Assembly: GCA_002480085.1 (NCBI GenBank)
Contig: DKPJ01000013.1
Coordinates: 33,072 to 97,071 of the forward strand
Direction: 5' to 3'
Origin: Enterobacteriaceae bacterium UBA7338
Lineage (GTDB): Bacteria > Pseudomonadota > Gammaproteobacteria > Enterobacterales > Enterobacteriaceae
DNA length: 64,000 bases
Below, one piece after another: positions 1-8,832 of this stretch. The notes beneath the pieces are model-generated. The model searched no databases. It had not been told where the DNA came from and was given only the letters and a program-made list of their open reading frames with translations. The first letter of the stretch is position 1; every line of letters starts with the position of its first letter. The position numbers and the translations under genes were made by a program.

Positions 1-96
1 GACCGCCTCCAGCTCGGGCCAGATGGGAGTATGGCGGCGCTCGTACTCCTCGTGGGCGTTAGCGTTAACCTGCATCACAAAGGCCTTACGGATCAT
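1..96 (-). CDS. rhaM: L-rhamnose mutarotase, N-terminal part (cut by window edge)
   Basis: Only the first 32 codons are present. They read MIRKAFVMQVN..., then HEEYERRH and PIWPELEAV, the characteristic start of RhaM, which interconverts the alpha and beta anomers of L-rhamnose. A GGAGGCG ribosome-binding site precedes the ATG on the minus strand. It is the last gene of the leftward rha operon, 142 bases after the second permease gene, with a REP pair in the gap. The rest lies beyond position 1. Confidence 0.93.
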   Translation of the reverse strand, partial: MIRKAFVMQVNANAHEEYERRHTPIWPELEAV

Positions 97-170
97 AACG
101 CCTCCAGATAAAGCTCACGTACAAACATAAAGCTCATGATAGATCTCCATTAAGTGCTGTGATTTTTATG

Positions 171-237
171 CCCGGCGGCGCTGCGCTTGCACGGGCCTAC
201 AGGATCGTAGGCCGGGTAAACGAAGTGCCACCCGGCA
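171..237. repeat. REP pair (BIME-like) between rhaM and the ABC permease gene
   Basis: Two inverted REP-type units, one at about 171-200 and one at 207-237, each with a GCCGGG/CCCGGC stem around a GCGCTGCGC-like centre. It lies between two genes of the same leftward operon, so it may act on mRNA stability rather than as a terminator. Confidence 0.8.
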
Positions 238-238
238 G

Positions 239-1243
239 TTATATTCGTCTTCGCTGCAAAATTCGGCGGGTGATAATCGGCAGGGAGATGACCACAATCA
301 GCATCGCGCCGATGATGATCGACATCACGATGCCCGGCACGTTGAGCAGGCTCAGGCCAAAGGTCACCAGTCCCATCAGGAAGGCGGCGATAATCACGCC
401 CACCATGCTGCCGGAGCCGCCAAGAATGTTGACTCCGCCCAGCACCGCCATGGTGATCACCGCCAGCTCCCAGCCGGTAGCGATGGTGGGGCGGGTACTG
501 CCAAGGCGCGAGGTGAGCAGCACCGAGGCCAGCCCGGCCATCAGCCCTACCAGGGCGAAGAGCAGCAGGTTGTGGCGCTTAACGTTGATGCCGGAGTACC
601 ACGCCCCGGTCGGGTTATTGCCGATGGCGTAGGTGCGGCGGCCAAAGTTGGTGCGGTGCAGCACGAACGCGAAGATGCCCGCCAGCACGATAAAGAGCGC
701 AAACTCAAATGACAGCGCCCCCCAGACGTAGCCCTGGCCGAACCACGCGAAGCTTTCGGGATAGTCGTTCAGCGCCTTATCGCCGAGCAGAATGTAGGTA
801 ATGCCGCGATAGAGGCTCATGGTGCCGATGGTGATGACGATGGAAGAGAGATTAAACCGCGTCACCAGCAGGCCGTTGAACAGCCCGCACAGCAGGCCCA
901 CGCCTAATCCCACGATCACCAGCAGCGGCGTATCCACCCCCGCCTGGGCACAAAAACCCATAACGGTAGAGCTGAGGGCGATAGTGGAGGCCACCGACAG
1001 GTCAATCTCCCGGGCGATGATCAGCATCGCCATCGGCAGCACGATGATCGCCTTCTCGGTAAAGTTAAAGGTGGCGTCGGAGAGGTTCCAGATATCAAGG
1101 AAGTAGGGCGACGCAAAGGCGTTAATTAAAAACACCAGCAGCGTCACGGCAAGTAGAAAGCCTTCCCAGCACAGGAGCCGTTTCAGCAGCGGCAGCGTTG
1201 TGGGGGTGCTGCCCATGCCGTCAGTGGTTAACATTTTGCTCAT
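239..1243 (-). CDS. rhaQ: Sugar ABC transporter permease, probable L-rhamnose importer, second permease
   Basis: A 334-residue inner-membrane protein of the BPD_transp_2/AraH-RbsC family, with about ten hydrophobic segments and the family motif EIDLSVAS near residues 79-86 followed by conserved Gly-rich segments. It overlaps the preceding permease gene by 4 bases, so the two are probably translationally coupled. By order (binding protein, ATPase, permease, permease) it corresponds to RhaQ of the rhizobial rhaSTPQ rhamnose importer. The rhamnose substrate is inferred from its place between rhaD and rhaM. Autoinducer-2 permeases (Lsr) are a similar family and a common misannotation. Confidence 0.85.
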   Translation of the reverse strand: MSKMLTTDGMGSTPTTLPLLKRLLCWEGFLLAVTLLVFLINAFASPYFLDIWNLSDATFNFTEKAIIVLPMAMLIIAREIDLSVASTIALSSTVMGFCAQAGVDTPLLVIVGLGVGLLCGLFNGLLVTRFNLSSIVITIGTMSLYRGITYILLGDKALNDYPESFAWFGQGYVWGALSFEFALFIVLAGIFAFVLHRTNFGRRTYAIGNNPTGAWYSGINVKRHNLLLFALVGLMAGLASVLLTSRLGSTRPTIATGWELAVITMAVLGGVNILGGSGSMVGVIIAAFLMGLVTFGLSLLNVPGIVMSIIIGAMLIVVISLPIITRRILQRRRI

Positions 1244-2244
1244 GGTTTCACCGCCTGTTTCTGTCGGGCCAGCGCCGCATCGCGCAGGATCAGCCGACCT
1301 TTGCGTTTATTGCCGCGCTCGTTAAGCAGAACCGCTATTACAATCACCGTGCCGGAGATAGCCATCTGCCAGAAGGGGGAGATACCAATCACCGGCAGCG
1401 CGTTGTTGATCACGCCGAGGAACAGTGCACCAAACAAACAGCCGAGCACGCGGCCCGTACCGCCCATGGTGCTGACCCCGCCGATCACGCAGGCGGCCAC
1501 TACCTGCAGCTCAAAGCCGTTTGCGACATCGACATAGGCCACGGCGAAGCGGGAGATCCACAGGTAGCCGCAGAACCCGGCCAGCGCGCCGGAGAGGCAG
1601 AAGCTGACGAACTGCATTTTTCCGGCGTTGATGCCGGTGTAGTACGCCGCCGTGGCGTTGCCGCCCGCGGTATAGAGCGCCCGCCCGGTGCGGCTGTAGC
1701 GTAGGAAGTAGCCTACCAGCAGCAGCGCGGCGACGGCGCACCAGCTCAGCAGCGGCAGCCCCAGCACGCTGGTGCGCGGCAGGGCAAGGAAGTCGCCGCT
1801 CATCTGGTGTGAGTTGATCCAGCCTCCGTCGGAGAGCAGAAAGATAATGCCGCGATAGATACTCATGGTGCCGAGGGTCACCACAATCGCTGGGATCCCC
1901 ATCTTCCACACCAGCAGGCCGTTGATGATGCCCATCACCAGTCCAAGGCTGGTCGCCAGAATGAGCAGCGCCCAGACCGGAATATCAGGGTGGTGGAAGT
2001 TGAGCAGGGCGACGATCATTCCGGTCAGCGCCAGGTTGGCGGCCATCGACAGGTCGATGCCCTTGGTCAGTAGCACCATCATCTGGCCGAGAGCGAGAAT
2101 AATCAGGATCGCGGTATCGTTGAAAATCTCCGCCAGGTTGCCGGGGGCGATAAACGACGGCACGCGGCTGCCGATGGCCAGTACCATCAGAACGATCACC
2201 GCGGCCAGCAGCGCCTCGCGGTTTTTAAGCAGTTGTTGCCACAT
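1240..2244 (-). CDS. rhaP: Sugar ABC transporter permease, probable L-rhamnose importer, first permease
   Basis: A 334-residue polytopic membrane protein, paralogous to the adjacent permease and sharing motifs such as KGIDLSMAAN and a shared 'MSIYRG' segment. The pair would form the heterodimeric channel of a pentose/hexose-type ABC importer. Its start codon overlaps the ATPase stop codon (TAATG), and its own end overlaps the next permease by 4 bases, showing tight coupling. By gene order it matches RhaP of rhaSTPQ systems. The exact sugar is inferred from context. Confidence 0.85.
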   Translation of the reverse strand: MWQQLLKNREALLAAVIVLMVLAIGSRVPSFIAPGNLAEIFNDTAILIILALGQMMVLLTKGIDLSMAANLALTGMIVALLNFHHPDIPVWALLILATSLGLVMGIINGLLVWKMGIPAIVVTLGTMSIYRGIIFLLSDGGWINSHQMSGDFLALPRTSVLGLPLLSWCAVAALLLVGYFLRYSRTGRALYTAGGNATAAYYTGINAGKMQFVSFCLSGALAGFCGYLWISRFAVAYVDVANGFELQVVAACVIGGVSTMGGTGRVLGCLFGALFLGVINNALPVIGISPFWQMAISGTVIVIAVLLNERGNKRKGRLILRDAALARQKQAVKP

Positions 2245-3746
2245 TATGCAGCCTCCTGTTTCGCACCGCTGGCGGCGCTGACGATGGTCTCCGCCGTGGC
2301 TTCACCCGCCGCATATTCGGCCACCATCCGCCCCTCGTGCATCACTACAATCCGGTCAGCCATGCCCATCACCTCCGGCAGCTCTGAGGAGACCATGATC
2401 ACCGCCAGCCCCTGGCCCACCAGCTCGGACATAAACTGGTGTACGGCGGCCTTCGAGCCGATATCGATGCCTTTGGTCGGCTCATCGAGGATGATGACGT
2501 CAGGATGCGTGGCGAGCCATTTGCCGATCACCACCTTCTGCTGGTTGCCGCCGGAGAGCGTCTCCACCGGCTGTTTCCAGCTGAACGCTTTGACCTGAAG
2601 CCGTCGGGCATACTCATCGGCAAGCTGCCACTCACGATCGTCGTGCAGCACGCCGTTCGGGTTAAGCTTGCTAAGCTGTGGCAGGCTGATGTTCTGGGCG
2701 ATAGGCAGGGCAATAATCGCCCCCTGCTTCTGCCGCTCTTCCGGCACGCAGACGATACCGGCCCGGATGGCATCCGCAGGCTGGTGGAACTGTACCGCCT
2801 TGCCGTTAAGCACGATCTCGCCGGAGGAGGGACGCGATACCCCGGAGAGGGCCTGCATTAGCTCGGTGCGGCCTGCGCCGACCAGTCCGTAAAAGCCGAG
2901 GATCTCACCCTTGCGCAGGGTAAAGCTGATGTGGGCAAACTCGGTGGGATGGCAGAGATCCTTCACCTCCAGCACCGTTTCGCCTGCATCGCAGGCGATC
3001 TTGGGATAGGTCTGGGTAATGGCGCGGCCTACCATCATCGCCACCATCCGCTCTTCGCTGATCTCACTCATCGCCCCGGAGCCGACGTACACCCCGTCGC
3101 GTAGGATGGTGTAGTGATCCGCCAGCTCAAAAATCTCGTCGAACTTATGGGAGATAAACAGAATTGCTTTGCCCTCCTGCTTCAGGCGCTCAACGATCTG
3201 GTAGAACTCCAGAATCTCGTGCTGGGAGAGCGCGGCAGTGGGTTCGTCGAGGATCACCACCTGCGCATCAAAGGAGAGGGCGCGGGCAATGGCGACCATG
3301 TGGCGCTGAGCGATGCTCAGGGTCTTCAGGGTCGCGTGGGGATCGATCTGCACTTCGAGGCGGGCGAGGATATCCCGCGCCCTCTGGTGCATGGCGGGCC
3401 AGTCGAGCTTTTTCAAAAAGCCGGTGTAGAGGTACTGGCCGACAAAAATGTTCTCCGTCACCGATAGCTCATCAAACAGCACGGTCTCCTGATGGATCGC
3501 CGTGATGCCCACCCGATGGGCGGATTCCGGCGTGGGAAGCTGAATAGGGATCGCCTTATAGAGGATTTCGCCCTCTTCAGGCTGATAGATGCCGGTCATC
3601 ACTTTGACCAGCGTGGATTTGCCTGCGCCATTTTCACCAATCAGCGCGGTGACTTTGCCAGGCCAGAGGTCAAGCTGTACGTTCTCAAGGGCGCGCACGC
3701 CGGGGAACACCTTGGTGATCCCCTTGAGCTGAAGCAGTGGGGTCAT
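2244..3746 (-). CDS. Sugar ABC transporter ATP-binding protein (duplicated NBD), probable L-rhamnose importer
   Basis: A 500-residue protein with two fused nucleotide-binding domains, as in RbsA, AraG and MglA. The first Walker A is GENGAGKST at 37-45 and the first Walker B VVILDEPT is near 163-170. The second half has the usual degenerate P-loop (GLVGAGRTE) with a good signature LSGGNQQKVV. It should power the two permeases encoded next to it. The rhizobial homologue is called RhaT, but that name also denotes the unrelated E. coli rhamnose-proton symporter, so no symbol is given. The gap to the binding-protein gene holds a REP pair. Confidence 0.88.
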   Translation of the reverse strand: MTPLLQLKGITKVFPGVRALENVQLDLWPGKVTALIGENGAGKSTLVKVMTGIYQPEEGEILYKAIPIQLPTPESAHRVGITAIHQETVLFDELSVTENIFVGQYLYTGFLKKLDWPAMHQRARDILARLEVQIDPHATLKTLSIAQRHMVAIARALSFDAQVVILDEPTAALSQHEILEFYQIVERLKQEGKAILFISHKFDEIFELADHYTILRDGVYVGSGAMSEISEERMVAMMVGRAITQTYPKIACDAGETVLEVKDLCHPTEFAHISFTLRKGEILGFYGLVGAGRTELMQALSGVSRPSSGEIVLNGKAVQFHQPADAIRAGIVCVPEERQKQGAIIALPIAQNISLPQLSKLNPNGVLHDDREWQLADEYARRLQVKAFSWKQPVETLSGGNQQKVVIGKWLATHPDVIILDEPTKGIDIGSKAAVHQFMSELVGQGLAVIMVSSELPEVMGMADRIVVMHEGRMVAEYAAGEATAETIVSAASGAKQEAA

Positions 3747-3771
3747 GATAAGTCTCCGTATCGACGGGGGA

Positions 3772-3839
3772 TCGTAGGCCGGATAAGCGCAGCGCCAACC
3801 GGCAGAACGGCGGTTGATGCTGGCGCTTATCCGTCCTAC
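3772..3839. repeat. BIME: two inverted REP units between binding-protein and ATPase genes
   Basis: GTAGGCCGGATAAGCGCAGC starts the left unit, and the right unit is its inverted partner ending TTATCCGTCCTAC. It sits between the periplasmic binding protein and ATPase genes of one operon. An intercistronic REP in this position commonly allows more binding protein than membrane components to be made. Confidence 0.85.
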
Positions 3840-3847
3840 AAATCACA

Positions 3848-4834
3848 TCAGAAAATCTTGGAAAACTTATCAATGTTGCTGGCATCGTAGACGAACGGTT
3901 CAGACATCGCACCGCTGCCGTCAGCATCCAGCTTCACCTTGCCGAGCTTGCCCATGTTGGCTTCGGTTTTGGTGGCCGTGCCTTTGACCAGATCGTCAGC
4001 CAGATAGGTCGCGGCATAGCCCAGATCGATCGGGTTCCAGATAGCAAAGCTCTTAGTTGCGCCGGACTTCACCGCACCCGCCATCTCCGACGGCAGGCCT
4101 AATCCGGTGACGTACACCTTGCCAATTTTGTCCTGATCCTTCACCGCCTGGGCGGCGGCCACGATCCCCACCGAGGAGGGAGAGACGATCACTTTCAGAT
4201 CCGGGTAGGTTTTCAGCAGGCCAACCGCCTCGCGGTAGCTCTTATCGGAGAGGTCATCGCCGTAGGCCACCGTCACCAAGTTGACGGAGGGGTACTTCGG
4301 CAGCACTTTTTTCATCTCTTCAATCCAGATGTTCTGGTTGGTCGAGGTTGGCGTCGCGCTGAGGATCGCCACGTCGCCCTTCTCTACGTTCAGCGCCTTC
4401 AGCGCCTCGGCGGCAAGCTTAACGTTGGTTTCACCAATTAGGGCGTTATTTGATGGGTTGAGATGGATCTGGCGGCCCGCTTTCGCCACGCCGGAGTCCC
4501 ATGACACCACTTTGATCCCGCGCTGCATCGCTTTTTTCAGCACCGGCACAACCGCATCCGGATCGTTCGCCGAGATAGCGATCGCATCTACCCCCTGGGC
4601 GATCAAACCGTTAAGCACTTCGATCTGCGCCTCTGCCGTGGTGGTGGTCGGGCCGGTATAAATGACTTTCACATCCCCTAACTCTTTGGCCGCCTCCTGG
4701 GCACCGACGTTCGCTGCCTCAAAAAATCCATTGCCGAGGGATTTTGCGACCAGGGCAATTTTCACTTCTGCTAGTGCGGAACCGGACAACGCCAGGGCGG
4801 CAACGGTGAGGATCAAGCTTGTCTTTATTCTCAT
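3848..4834 (-). CDS. Periplasmic sugar-binding protein, probable L-rhamnose ABC importer
   Basis: A 328-residue exported protein. A Sec signal peptide covers about residues 1-22 (MRIKTSLILTVAALALSGSA, cleavage near LA|EV), followed by a type I periplasmic-binding fold (VKIALVAKSLGNGFFEAANVG). It resembles the RhaS/LsrB/RbsB group and is the usual first gene of such importers. Its place immediately after rhaD favours rhamnose over autoinducer-2. The family name RhaS would collide with the AraC-type regulator RhaS encoded nearby, so the symbol is left empty. Substrate is an inference; the fold and role are clear. Confidence 0.88.
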   Translation of the reverse strand: MRIKTSLILTVAALALSGSALAEVKIALVAKSLGNGFFEAANVGAQEAAKELGDVKVIYTGPTTTTAEAQIEVLNGLIAQGVDAIAISANDPDAVVPVLKKAMQRGIKVVSWDSGVAKAGRQIHLNPSNNALIGETNVKLAAEALKALNVEKGDVAILSATPTSTNQNIWIEEMKKVLPKYPSVNLVTVAYGDDLSDKSYREAVGLLKTYPDLKVIVSPSSVGIVAAAQAVKDQDKIGKVYVTGLGLPSEMAGAVKSGATKSFAIWNPIDLGYAATYLADDLVKGTATKTEANMGKLGKVKLDADGSGAMSEPFVYDASNIDKFSKIF

Positions 4835-4888
4835 TGCTTTTACTCCACTGATATTGAGTTAGTTGTGTAGGGCTTGCAGGTGTAGCTT

Positions 4889-4912
4889 CGCCCCGTCTTC
4901 ATGAGCGGGGCG
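4889..4912. other. Intercistronic stem-loop between rhaD and binding-protein gene
   Basis: CGCCCCG at 4889-4895 pairs with CGGGGCG at 4906-4912. No U-run follows on the minus strand, so it looks like an mRNA processing or stability hairpin and not a terminator. Confidence 0.5.
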
Positions 4913-4920
4913 CGATGTTC

Positions 4921-5751
4921 TTATTTATAAAGCTCGAGTGCGCTGGCCATCGGGGTGACGCCAAAGCGTTTGCCGAGGGCAATCAACTCCTCCTGAGTGA
5001 TGGTCTGCTTCATGCCGCCCATCGAGTAGACCTTGACCAGCACCTCGGCAGACTTCTCGGCGGTGTCGATCAGGCCAAAGGCTTCGTCCAGGGTTGGGCC
5101 GCTGCCGAAGACGCCGTGGAACGGCCACAGCACCAGCGAGTGCCGCGTCATCTGCCCTGCGGTGGCCTGGCCGATCTCATCGGTGCCCGGGACCATCCAT
5201 GGCAGAATGCCAACGCCGTCAGGAAACACAACCAGGCATTCGGTACTGCCTTCCCACAGTTTGCGGGTGATCACATCCGTATCGTTTTCCAACACATAGG
5301 TGAGGGCGATCAGGTTGGTGGCGTGGCAGTGCATAATCACACGGTCTTTGCCGTCGGTGGCCTTGATGCGCTCGCAGTGGGAGAGAAAGTGCGCCGGCAG
5401 CTCGGAGGTCGGAACCGCTTCGTCGGTCAGCCCCCAGAGAATGTGGTAGCCCGCACCGTCGCTATCAACCTTAACGATGCCTAAGTTAGCAACGGGGTCG
5501 AGCTGCACGTTACGGAAGAATTTGCCGGATCCGGTCACGATAAACGGCGTATTGGCCAGCAGCGGCATCGGCTGGCTCAGAGCGATATAGCGCGGGCTGG
5601 CGTGGAACTCGGTCTCAAACGGCGCGATATCCGCGTCGTCCAGGCGCAGTGTCAGGTTGCCGCCGTTGCGCTCGTCCCAGCCCTTCAGCCAGGCGTCAAA
5701 GGTGGCTTTGATCATCCCCTGGACGAACCATGAATCTTGTATGTTCTGCAT
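4921..5751 (-). CDS. rhaD: Rhamnulose-1-phosphate aldolase
   Basis: Cleaves L-rhamnulose 1-phosphate into dihydroxyacetone phosphate and L-lactaldehyde, the last step of the rha pathway. The 276-residue product is a class II aldolase (E. coli protein is 274). Zinc ligands H141, H143 (MHCHATN) and H212 are present, with catalytic E117. It is the third gene of the rhaBAD unit. A REP element separates it from rhaA, and downstream the operon continues into the ABC importer genes. Confidence 0.97.
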   Translation of the reverse strand: MQNIQDSWFVQGMIKATFDAWLKGWDERNGGNLTLRLDDADIAPFETEFHASPRYIALSQPMPLLANTPFIVTGSGKFFRNVQLDPVANLGIVKVDSDGAGYHILWGLTDEAVPTSELPAHFLSHCERIKATDGKDRVIMHCHATNLIALTYVLENDTDVITRKLWEGSTECLVVFPDGVGILPWMVPGTDEIGQATAGQMTRHSLVLWPFHGVFGSGPTLDEAFGLIDTAEKSAEVLVKVYSMGGMKQTITQEELIALGKRFGVTPMASALELYK

Positions 5752-5773
5752 AGTCTCTGTGTTCCTTAAAAAT

Positions 5774-5803
5774 GCCGGGTGGCGCTGCGCTTACCCGGCC
5801 TGC
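5774..5803. repeat. REP element between rhaD and rhaA
   Basis: A single REP unit (GCCGGGTGGCGCTGCGCTTA..., closing with CCCGGCC) lies in the 55-base rhaA-rhaD gap. Confidence 0.8.
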
Positions 5804-5806
5804 TGT

Positions 5807-7066
5807 TTATTTACGGTTGCTTAAAATCTCTTTCTCATAGGCGCGGACGCTGTCCAGCCACTGGCTCCCCGCCGGGGTATCGTGGCGCTGGCAGTACATC
5901 TCCCAGACTGCCTGCCACGGCAGCGATTTTTGCTCCTCCAACAGCGCCAGACGGGCGGTGTAGTCACCCTCGGCTTCCAGCGCGCGCAGCTGATCGGTCG
6001 GCTCCAGCAGAGCGCGCAGCAGGGCCTTTTTCATGTTGCGGGTGCCAATCACCCATGCGGCGATGCGGTTGATAGAGGCATCAAAGAAGTCGAGGCCGAT
6101 GTGTACCCGGTCAAAGAGATCGTGGCGGACGATTTCGCTGGCGATAGCCTGGGTTTCGTCATCCAGCAGCACCACGTGGTCGCTGTCCCAGCGCACCGGA
6201 CGGCTGACGTGCAGCAGCAGGCGCGGGATATAGAGCATGGCGGCGGAGATCTTGTCGGAGATCACCTCCGTCGGGTGGAAGTGGCCGGCATCGAGGCAGA
6301 GCGCGGTCCGGCGGCTGGTGGCGTAGCCCATGTAAAACTCATTCGAGCCGACGGTGTAGCTCTCCGCACCGATGCCAAACAGCTTGCTCTCCACGGCATC
6401 GATGTGGTGGTCGAGGCTCAGCTTTTCGCTCAGGGCCTCATCCAGCGCGGCGAGCAGGCGCTGGCGCGGCGCGAGGCGGTCAACGGTGACATCTTTCATG
6501 CCGTCCGGGACCCAGATGTTCATCACCGATGGCGTGCCCAGCTGCTCGCCAAAGTACGCCGAGACGCGACGGCAGGCTTTGACGTGATCGATCCAAAACT
6601 GGCGGATCTCATCGTTGGCATGGGAGAGGGTAAACCCATCGGCGCTCAGCGGATGCGAGAAGCAGGAGGGGTTAAAGTCCAGGCCCAGCTTCTGCGCTTT
6701 TGCCCACTCCACCCAGTTTTTGAAGTGCTCAGGCCTGATGGCGTTACGCTCTACCGGCGTCTCCGACTCCAGGTAGATGGCATGGAGGTTCAGGCGCTTT
6801 GGCCCTGGGATCAGGCTCAGGGCCTGCTCGAGATCGGCCCGCAGCTCCTGGGCGCTGCGCGCTTTGCCGGGGTAGTTGCCGGTGGCCTGGATGCCGCCGG
6901 TCAGGCCGCCCTGCGGGTTCTCAAACCCGGCAACGTCATCGCCCTGCCAGCAGTGCATGGAAACCGGCAGGCGATCGAGCTGGCGCAGCGCCTCCTCAAC
7001 GTCAACGCCTACTGCGGCAAACCGCTGCTTAGCCAGTTCCCAGGCTTGTTCAATTGGAGTGGTCAT
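5807..7066 (-). CDS. rhaA: L-rhamnose isomerase
   Basis: Converts L-rhamnose to L-rhamnulose in the cytoplasm. The 419-residue product follows E. coli RhaA closely along its whole length (MTTPIEQAWELAKQRF start; conserved LHAIYLES, GLDFNPSCFSHPLSADG, GAESYTVGSNEFYMGYATSR and CLDAGHFHPTEV metal/substrate regions). I chose the ATG ending the run ATGCGCATGACC because it gives the E. coli length and an ATGA overlap with the rhaB stop. An in-frame ATG two codons upstream is the alternative. Confidence 0.97.
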   Translation of the reverse strand: MTTPIEQAWELAKQRFAAVGVDVEEALRQLDRLPVSMHCWQGDDVAGFENPQGGLTGGIQATGNYPGKARSAQELRADLEQALSLIPGPKRLNLHAIYLESETPVERNAIRPEHFKNWVEWAKAQKLGLDFNPSCFSHPLSADGFTLSHANDEIRQFWIDHVKACRRVSAYFGEQLGTPSVMNIWVPDGMKDVTVDRLAPRQRLLAALDEALSEKLSLDHHIDAVESKLFGIGAESYTVGSNEFYMGYATSRRTALCLDAGHFHPTEVISDKISAAMLYIPRLLLHVSRPVRWDSDHVVLLDDETQAIASEIVRHDLFDRVHIGLDFFDASINRIAAWVIGTRNMKKALLRALLEPTDQLRALEAEGDYTARLALLEEQKSLPWQAVWEMYCQRHDTPAGSQWLDSVRAYEKEILSNRK

Positions 7067-8532
7067 GCGCAAAGCTCCTTTCTCTGTTGTTTGGCTTGAA
7101 ACTGCGCAGCGTGGCGGGCAATTTCACTGTCAGGTTGTGGAATAAAGGTGGTCAGATCGTAATTGGCCGTCACGACCTGGCGGAAAGCGTCGATGTTGTT
7201 CAGCTCGTCCAGGGTCATCAGCTGAATACCGATGTTGCCCAGCGTCGAGGCTTCGACGGGACCAGCGACCACGGTGACGCCGCAGGCGTCGGCGCAGAGC
7301 TGGTTAAGGAGGCGGTTCTGGCAGCCGCCGCCAACGATATGCAGCTGGCTAAACGGCCTGCCACGCAGCGCGGCCAGCTCGCCGAGCACGTTGGCGTAGA
7401 GCAGGGCAAGGCTATCGAAGATGCAGCGCGCCAGTTCAGCATGGCTGGCTGGCTCCGGCTGGCCTGACTCGCGGCAGGCGGCCTGGATCTCAGCGCTCAT
7501 GTTGTCCGGGTTGATAAAGCGCTCATCGTTGGGATTGATCAGCATCCGGCACGGCGTAAGCTGCTCGGTGTCGGCAATCAGGGCGGGCAGGTCGGTCACG
7601 CTCTGCTCTTTCAACACGCGCTGCAGCAGCCACAGGCCCATGATGTTTTTCAGCACCCGGTAGCGCCCTTCGGCACCGCCCTCGTTGGTGATATTGGCCG
7701 TCAGCGCCGCCTCGTTGGTATAGGGGGTGTTGCTCTCGAAGCCCATCAGGGACCAGGTGCCGGAGGAGAGATAGGCGCTGTCCGCGTCGCTCAGCGGCGA
7801 GGCGATCACCGCGCTGGCGGTATCATGGCTGGCGACGGCCACGACGGGGATCTCATTGCCCTGCGGGCTTCGCCAGTGACCGATCACGTTGCCCGGCTGG
7901 GTAGGGCGGCCAAACCAGGCTTTATCAGCGCCGGCCCAGGCCAGCAGAACGTCATCCCACTCATCGCTATCGATGTTGACCAGCTGGGTGGTGGTGGCGT
8001 TGGTGTACTCCCAGTTCATCTTGCCCGTCAGGCGGAAGCTAAAGTAGTCCGGGATCAGCAGGGCATGAGCCACCTGCGCCGCCTGCGCTGGCTGTTGATC
8101 AACGAAGGCGCGCAGCTGGTAGAGGGTGTTAAACGGCAGAAACTGGATGCCGCTGCGTTGGTAGATGGTCTCTTTGCCGAGCTGCGCCTGGGCGCGGGTC
8201 ATCACACCGTGGGTGCGCCCGTCGCGGTATGACACCGGCAGGCCGACCCGCTGACCGTGTTTATCAATCAGCACATAGTCCACGCCCCAGGTATCAATGC
8301 CAATGCTATCTATTTGGCTGCCCTGCTCGTTGACCTTGTTTAGCCCAAGACGAATCTCATCCTCCAGGCTGTCGATATCCCAGGTAGCGACGCCGCCCAC
8401 GTTTTGCAGGCCGTTGACGAAGCGGTGGATTTCTCGCAGCGACAGGGTGCGCTGTTTACTGTCGTAACGCGCCAGCATTACGCGTCCACTGGATGCGCCG
8501 AGATCAACCGCGACACAATGGCGAAAGGTCAT
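7063..8532 (-). CDS. rhaB: L-rhamnulokinase
   Basis: Phosphorylates L-rhamnulose at O1 with ATP. The 489-residue product equals the E. coli length and ends in the same ELCA. It has the FGGY-kinase layout: N-terminal phosphate motif VAVDLGASSGRVMLA, IDTWGVDYVL, and the C-terminal nucleotide-binding HIVGGGCQNRLLNQL. First gene of the leftward rha operon, divergent from rhaS across a 300-base control region. Confidence 0.97.
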   Translation of the reverse strand: MTFRHCVAVDLGASSGRVMLARYDSKQRTLSLREIHRFVNGLQNVGGVATWDIDSLEDEIRLGLNKVNEQGSQIDSIGIDTWGVDYVLIDKHGQRVGLPVSYRDGRTHGVMTRAQAQLGKETIYQRSGIQFLPFNTLYQLRAFVDQQPAQAAQVAHALLIPDYFSFRLTGKMNWEYTNATTTQLVNIDSDEWDDVLLAWAGADKAWFGRPTQPGNVIGHWRSPQGNEIPVVAVASHDTASAVIASPLSDADSAYLSSGTWSLMGFESNTPYTNEAALTANITNEGGAEGRYRVLKNIMGLWLLQRVLKEQSVTDLPALIADTEQLTPCRMLINPNDERFINPDNMSAEIQAACRESGQPEPASHAELARCIFDSLALLYANVLGELAALRGRPFSQLHIVGGGCQNRLLNQLCADACGVTVVAGPVEASTLGNIGIQLMTLDELNNIDAFRQVVTANYDLTTFIPQPDSEIARHAAQFQAKQQRKELCA

Positions 8533-8540
8533 AGTGGAGT

Positions 8541-8680
8541 CCTTCTGAGAGTCATTGCACTCAGTCTACGAACCCCATCAGCGACGCACCTTCTTGCTAT
8601 GGACAGGCAAAATCAGGCGCTGGCAAGAAAGCAAAGATGAACGTGATAGCGTTCACAATTTCCGGTAATAGCGCCCCTCA
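8541..8680 (-). promoter_or_regulatory. rhaBAD promoter with RhaS-type half-sites and CRP site
   Basis: On the minus strand a CRP-like site (TTGTGAACGCTATCACGTTC, about 8640-8659) precedes a RhaS operator. Operator elements TTGCCA and AGCAAGAAGGT lie around 8588-8627, matching the layout of the E. coli rhaBAD promoter. A -10 TAGACT (reverse of 8563-8568) follows. The rest of the 300-base gap up to rhaS must hold the rhaSR promoter and RhaR sites, which I could not place precisely. Confidence 0.7.
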
Positions 8681-8832
8681 CAGCTGATGTGACGCCAGCC
8701 GCATTTCCCGATCTTTCCCAGCGTTTCTTGAAAAAGCAGCCGGGTTTGCGCGCTTTGACGTCAAAAATTCAAGGTGGGATTGTCAGCCCTTCATTACTAT
8801 TTTTGGCATGTTCTCCATTTCAGGAAGCCATC

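Noticed and set aside
5882..7099. 405-codon frame opposite rhaA
   Set aside because: Antisense shadow; rhaA matches E. coli along its whole length.
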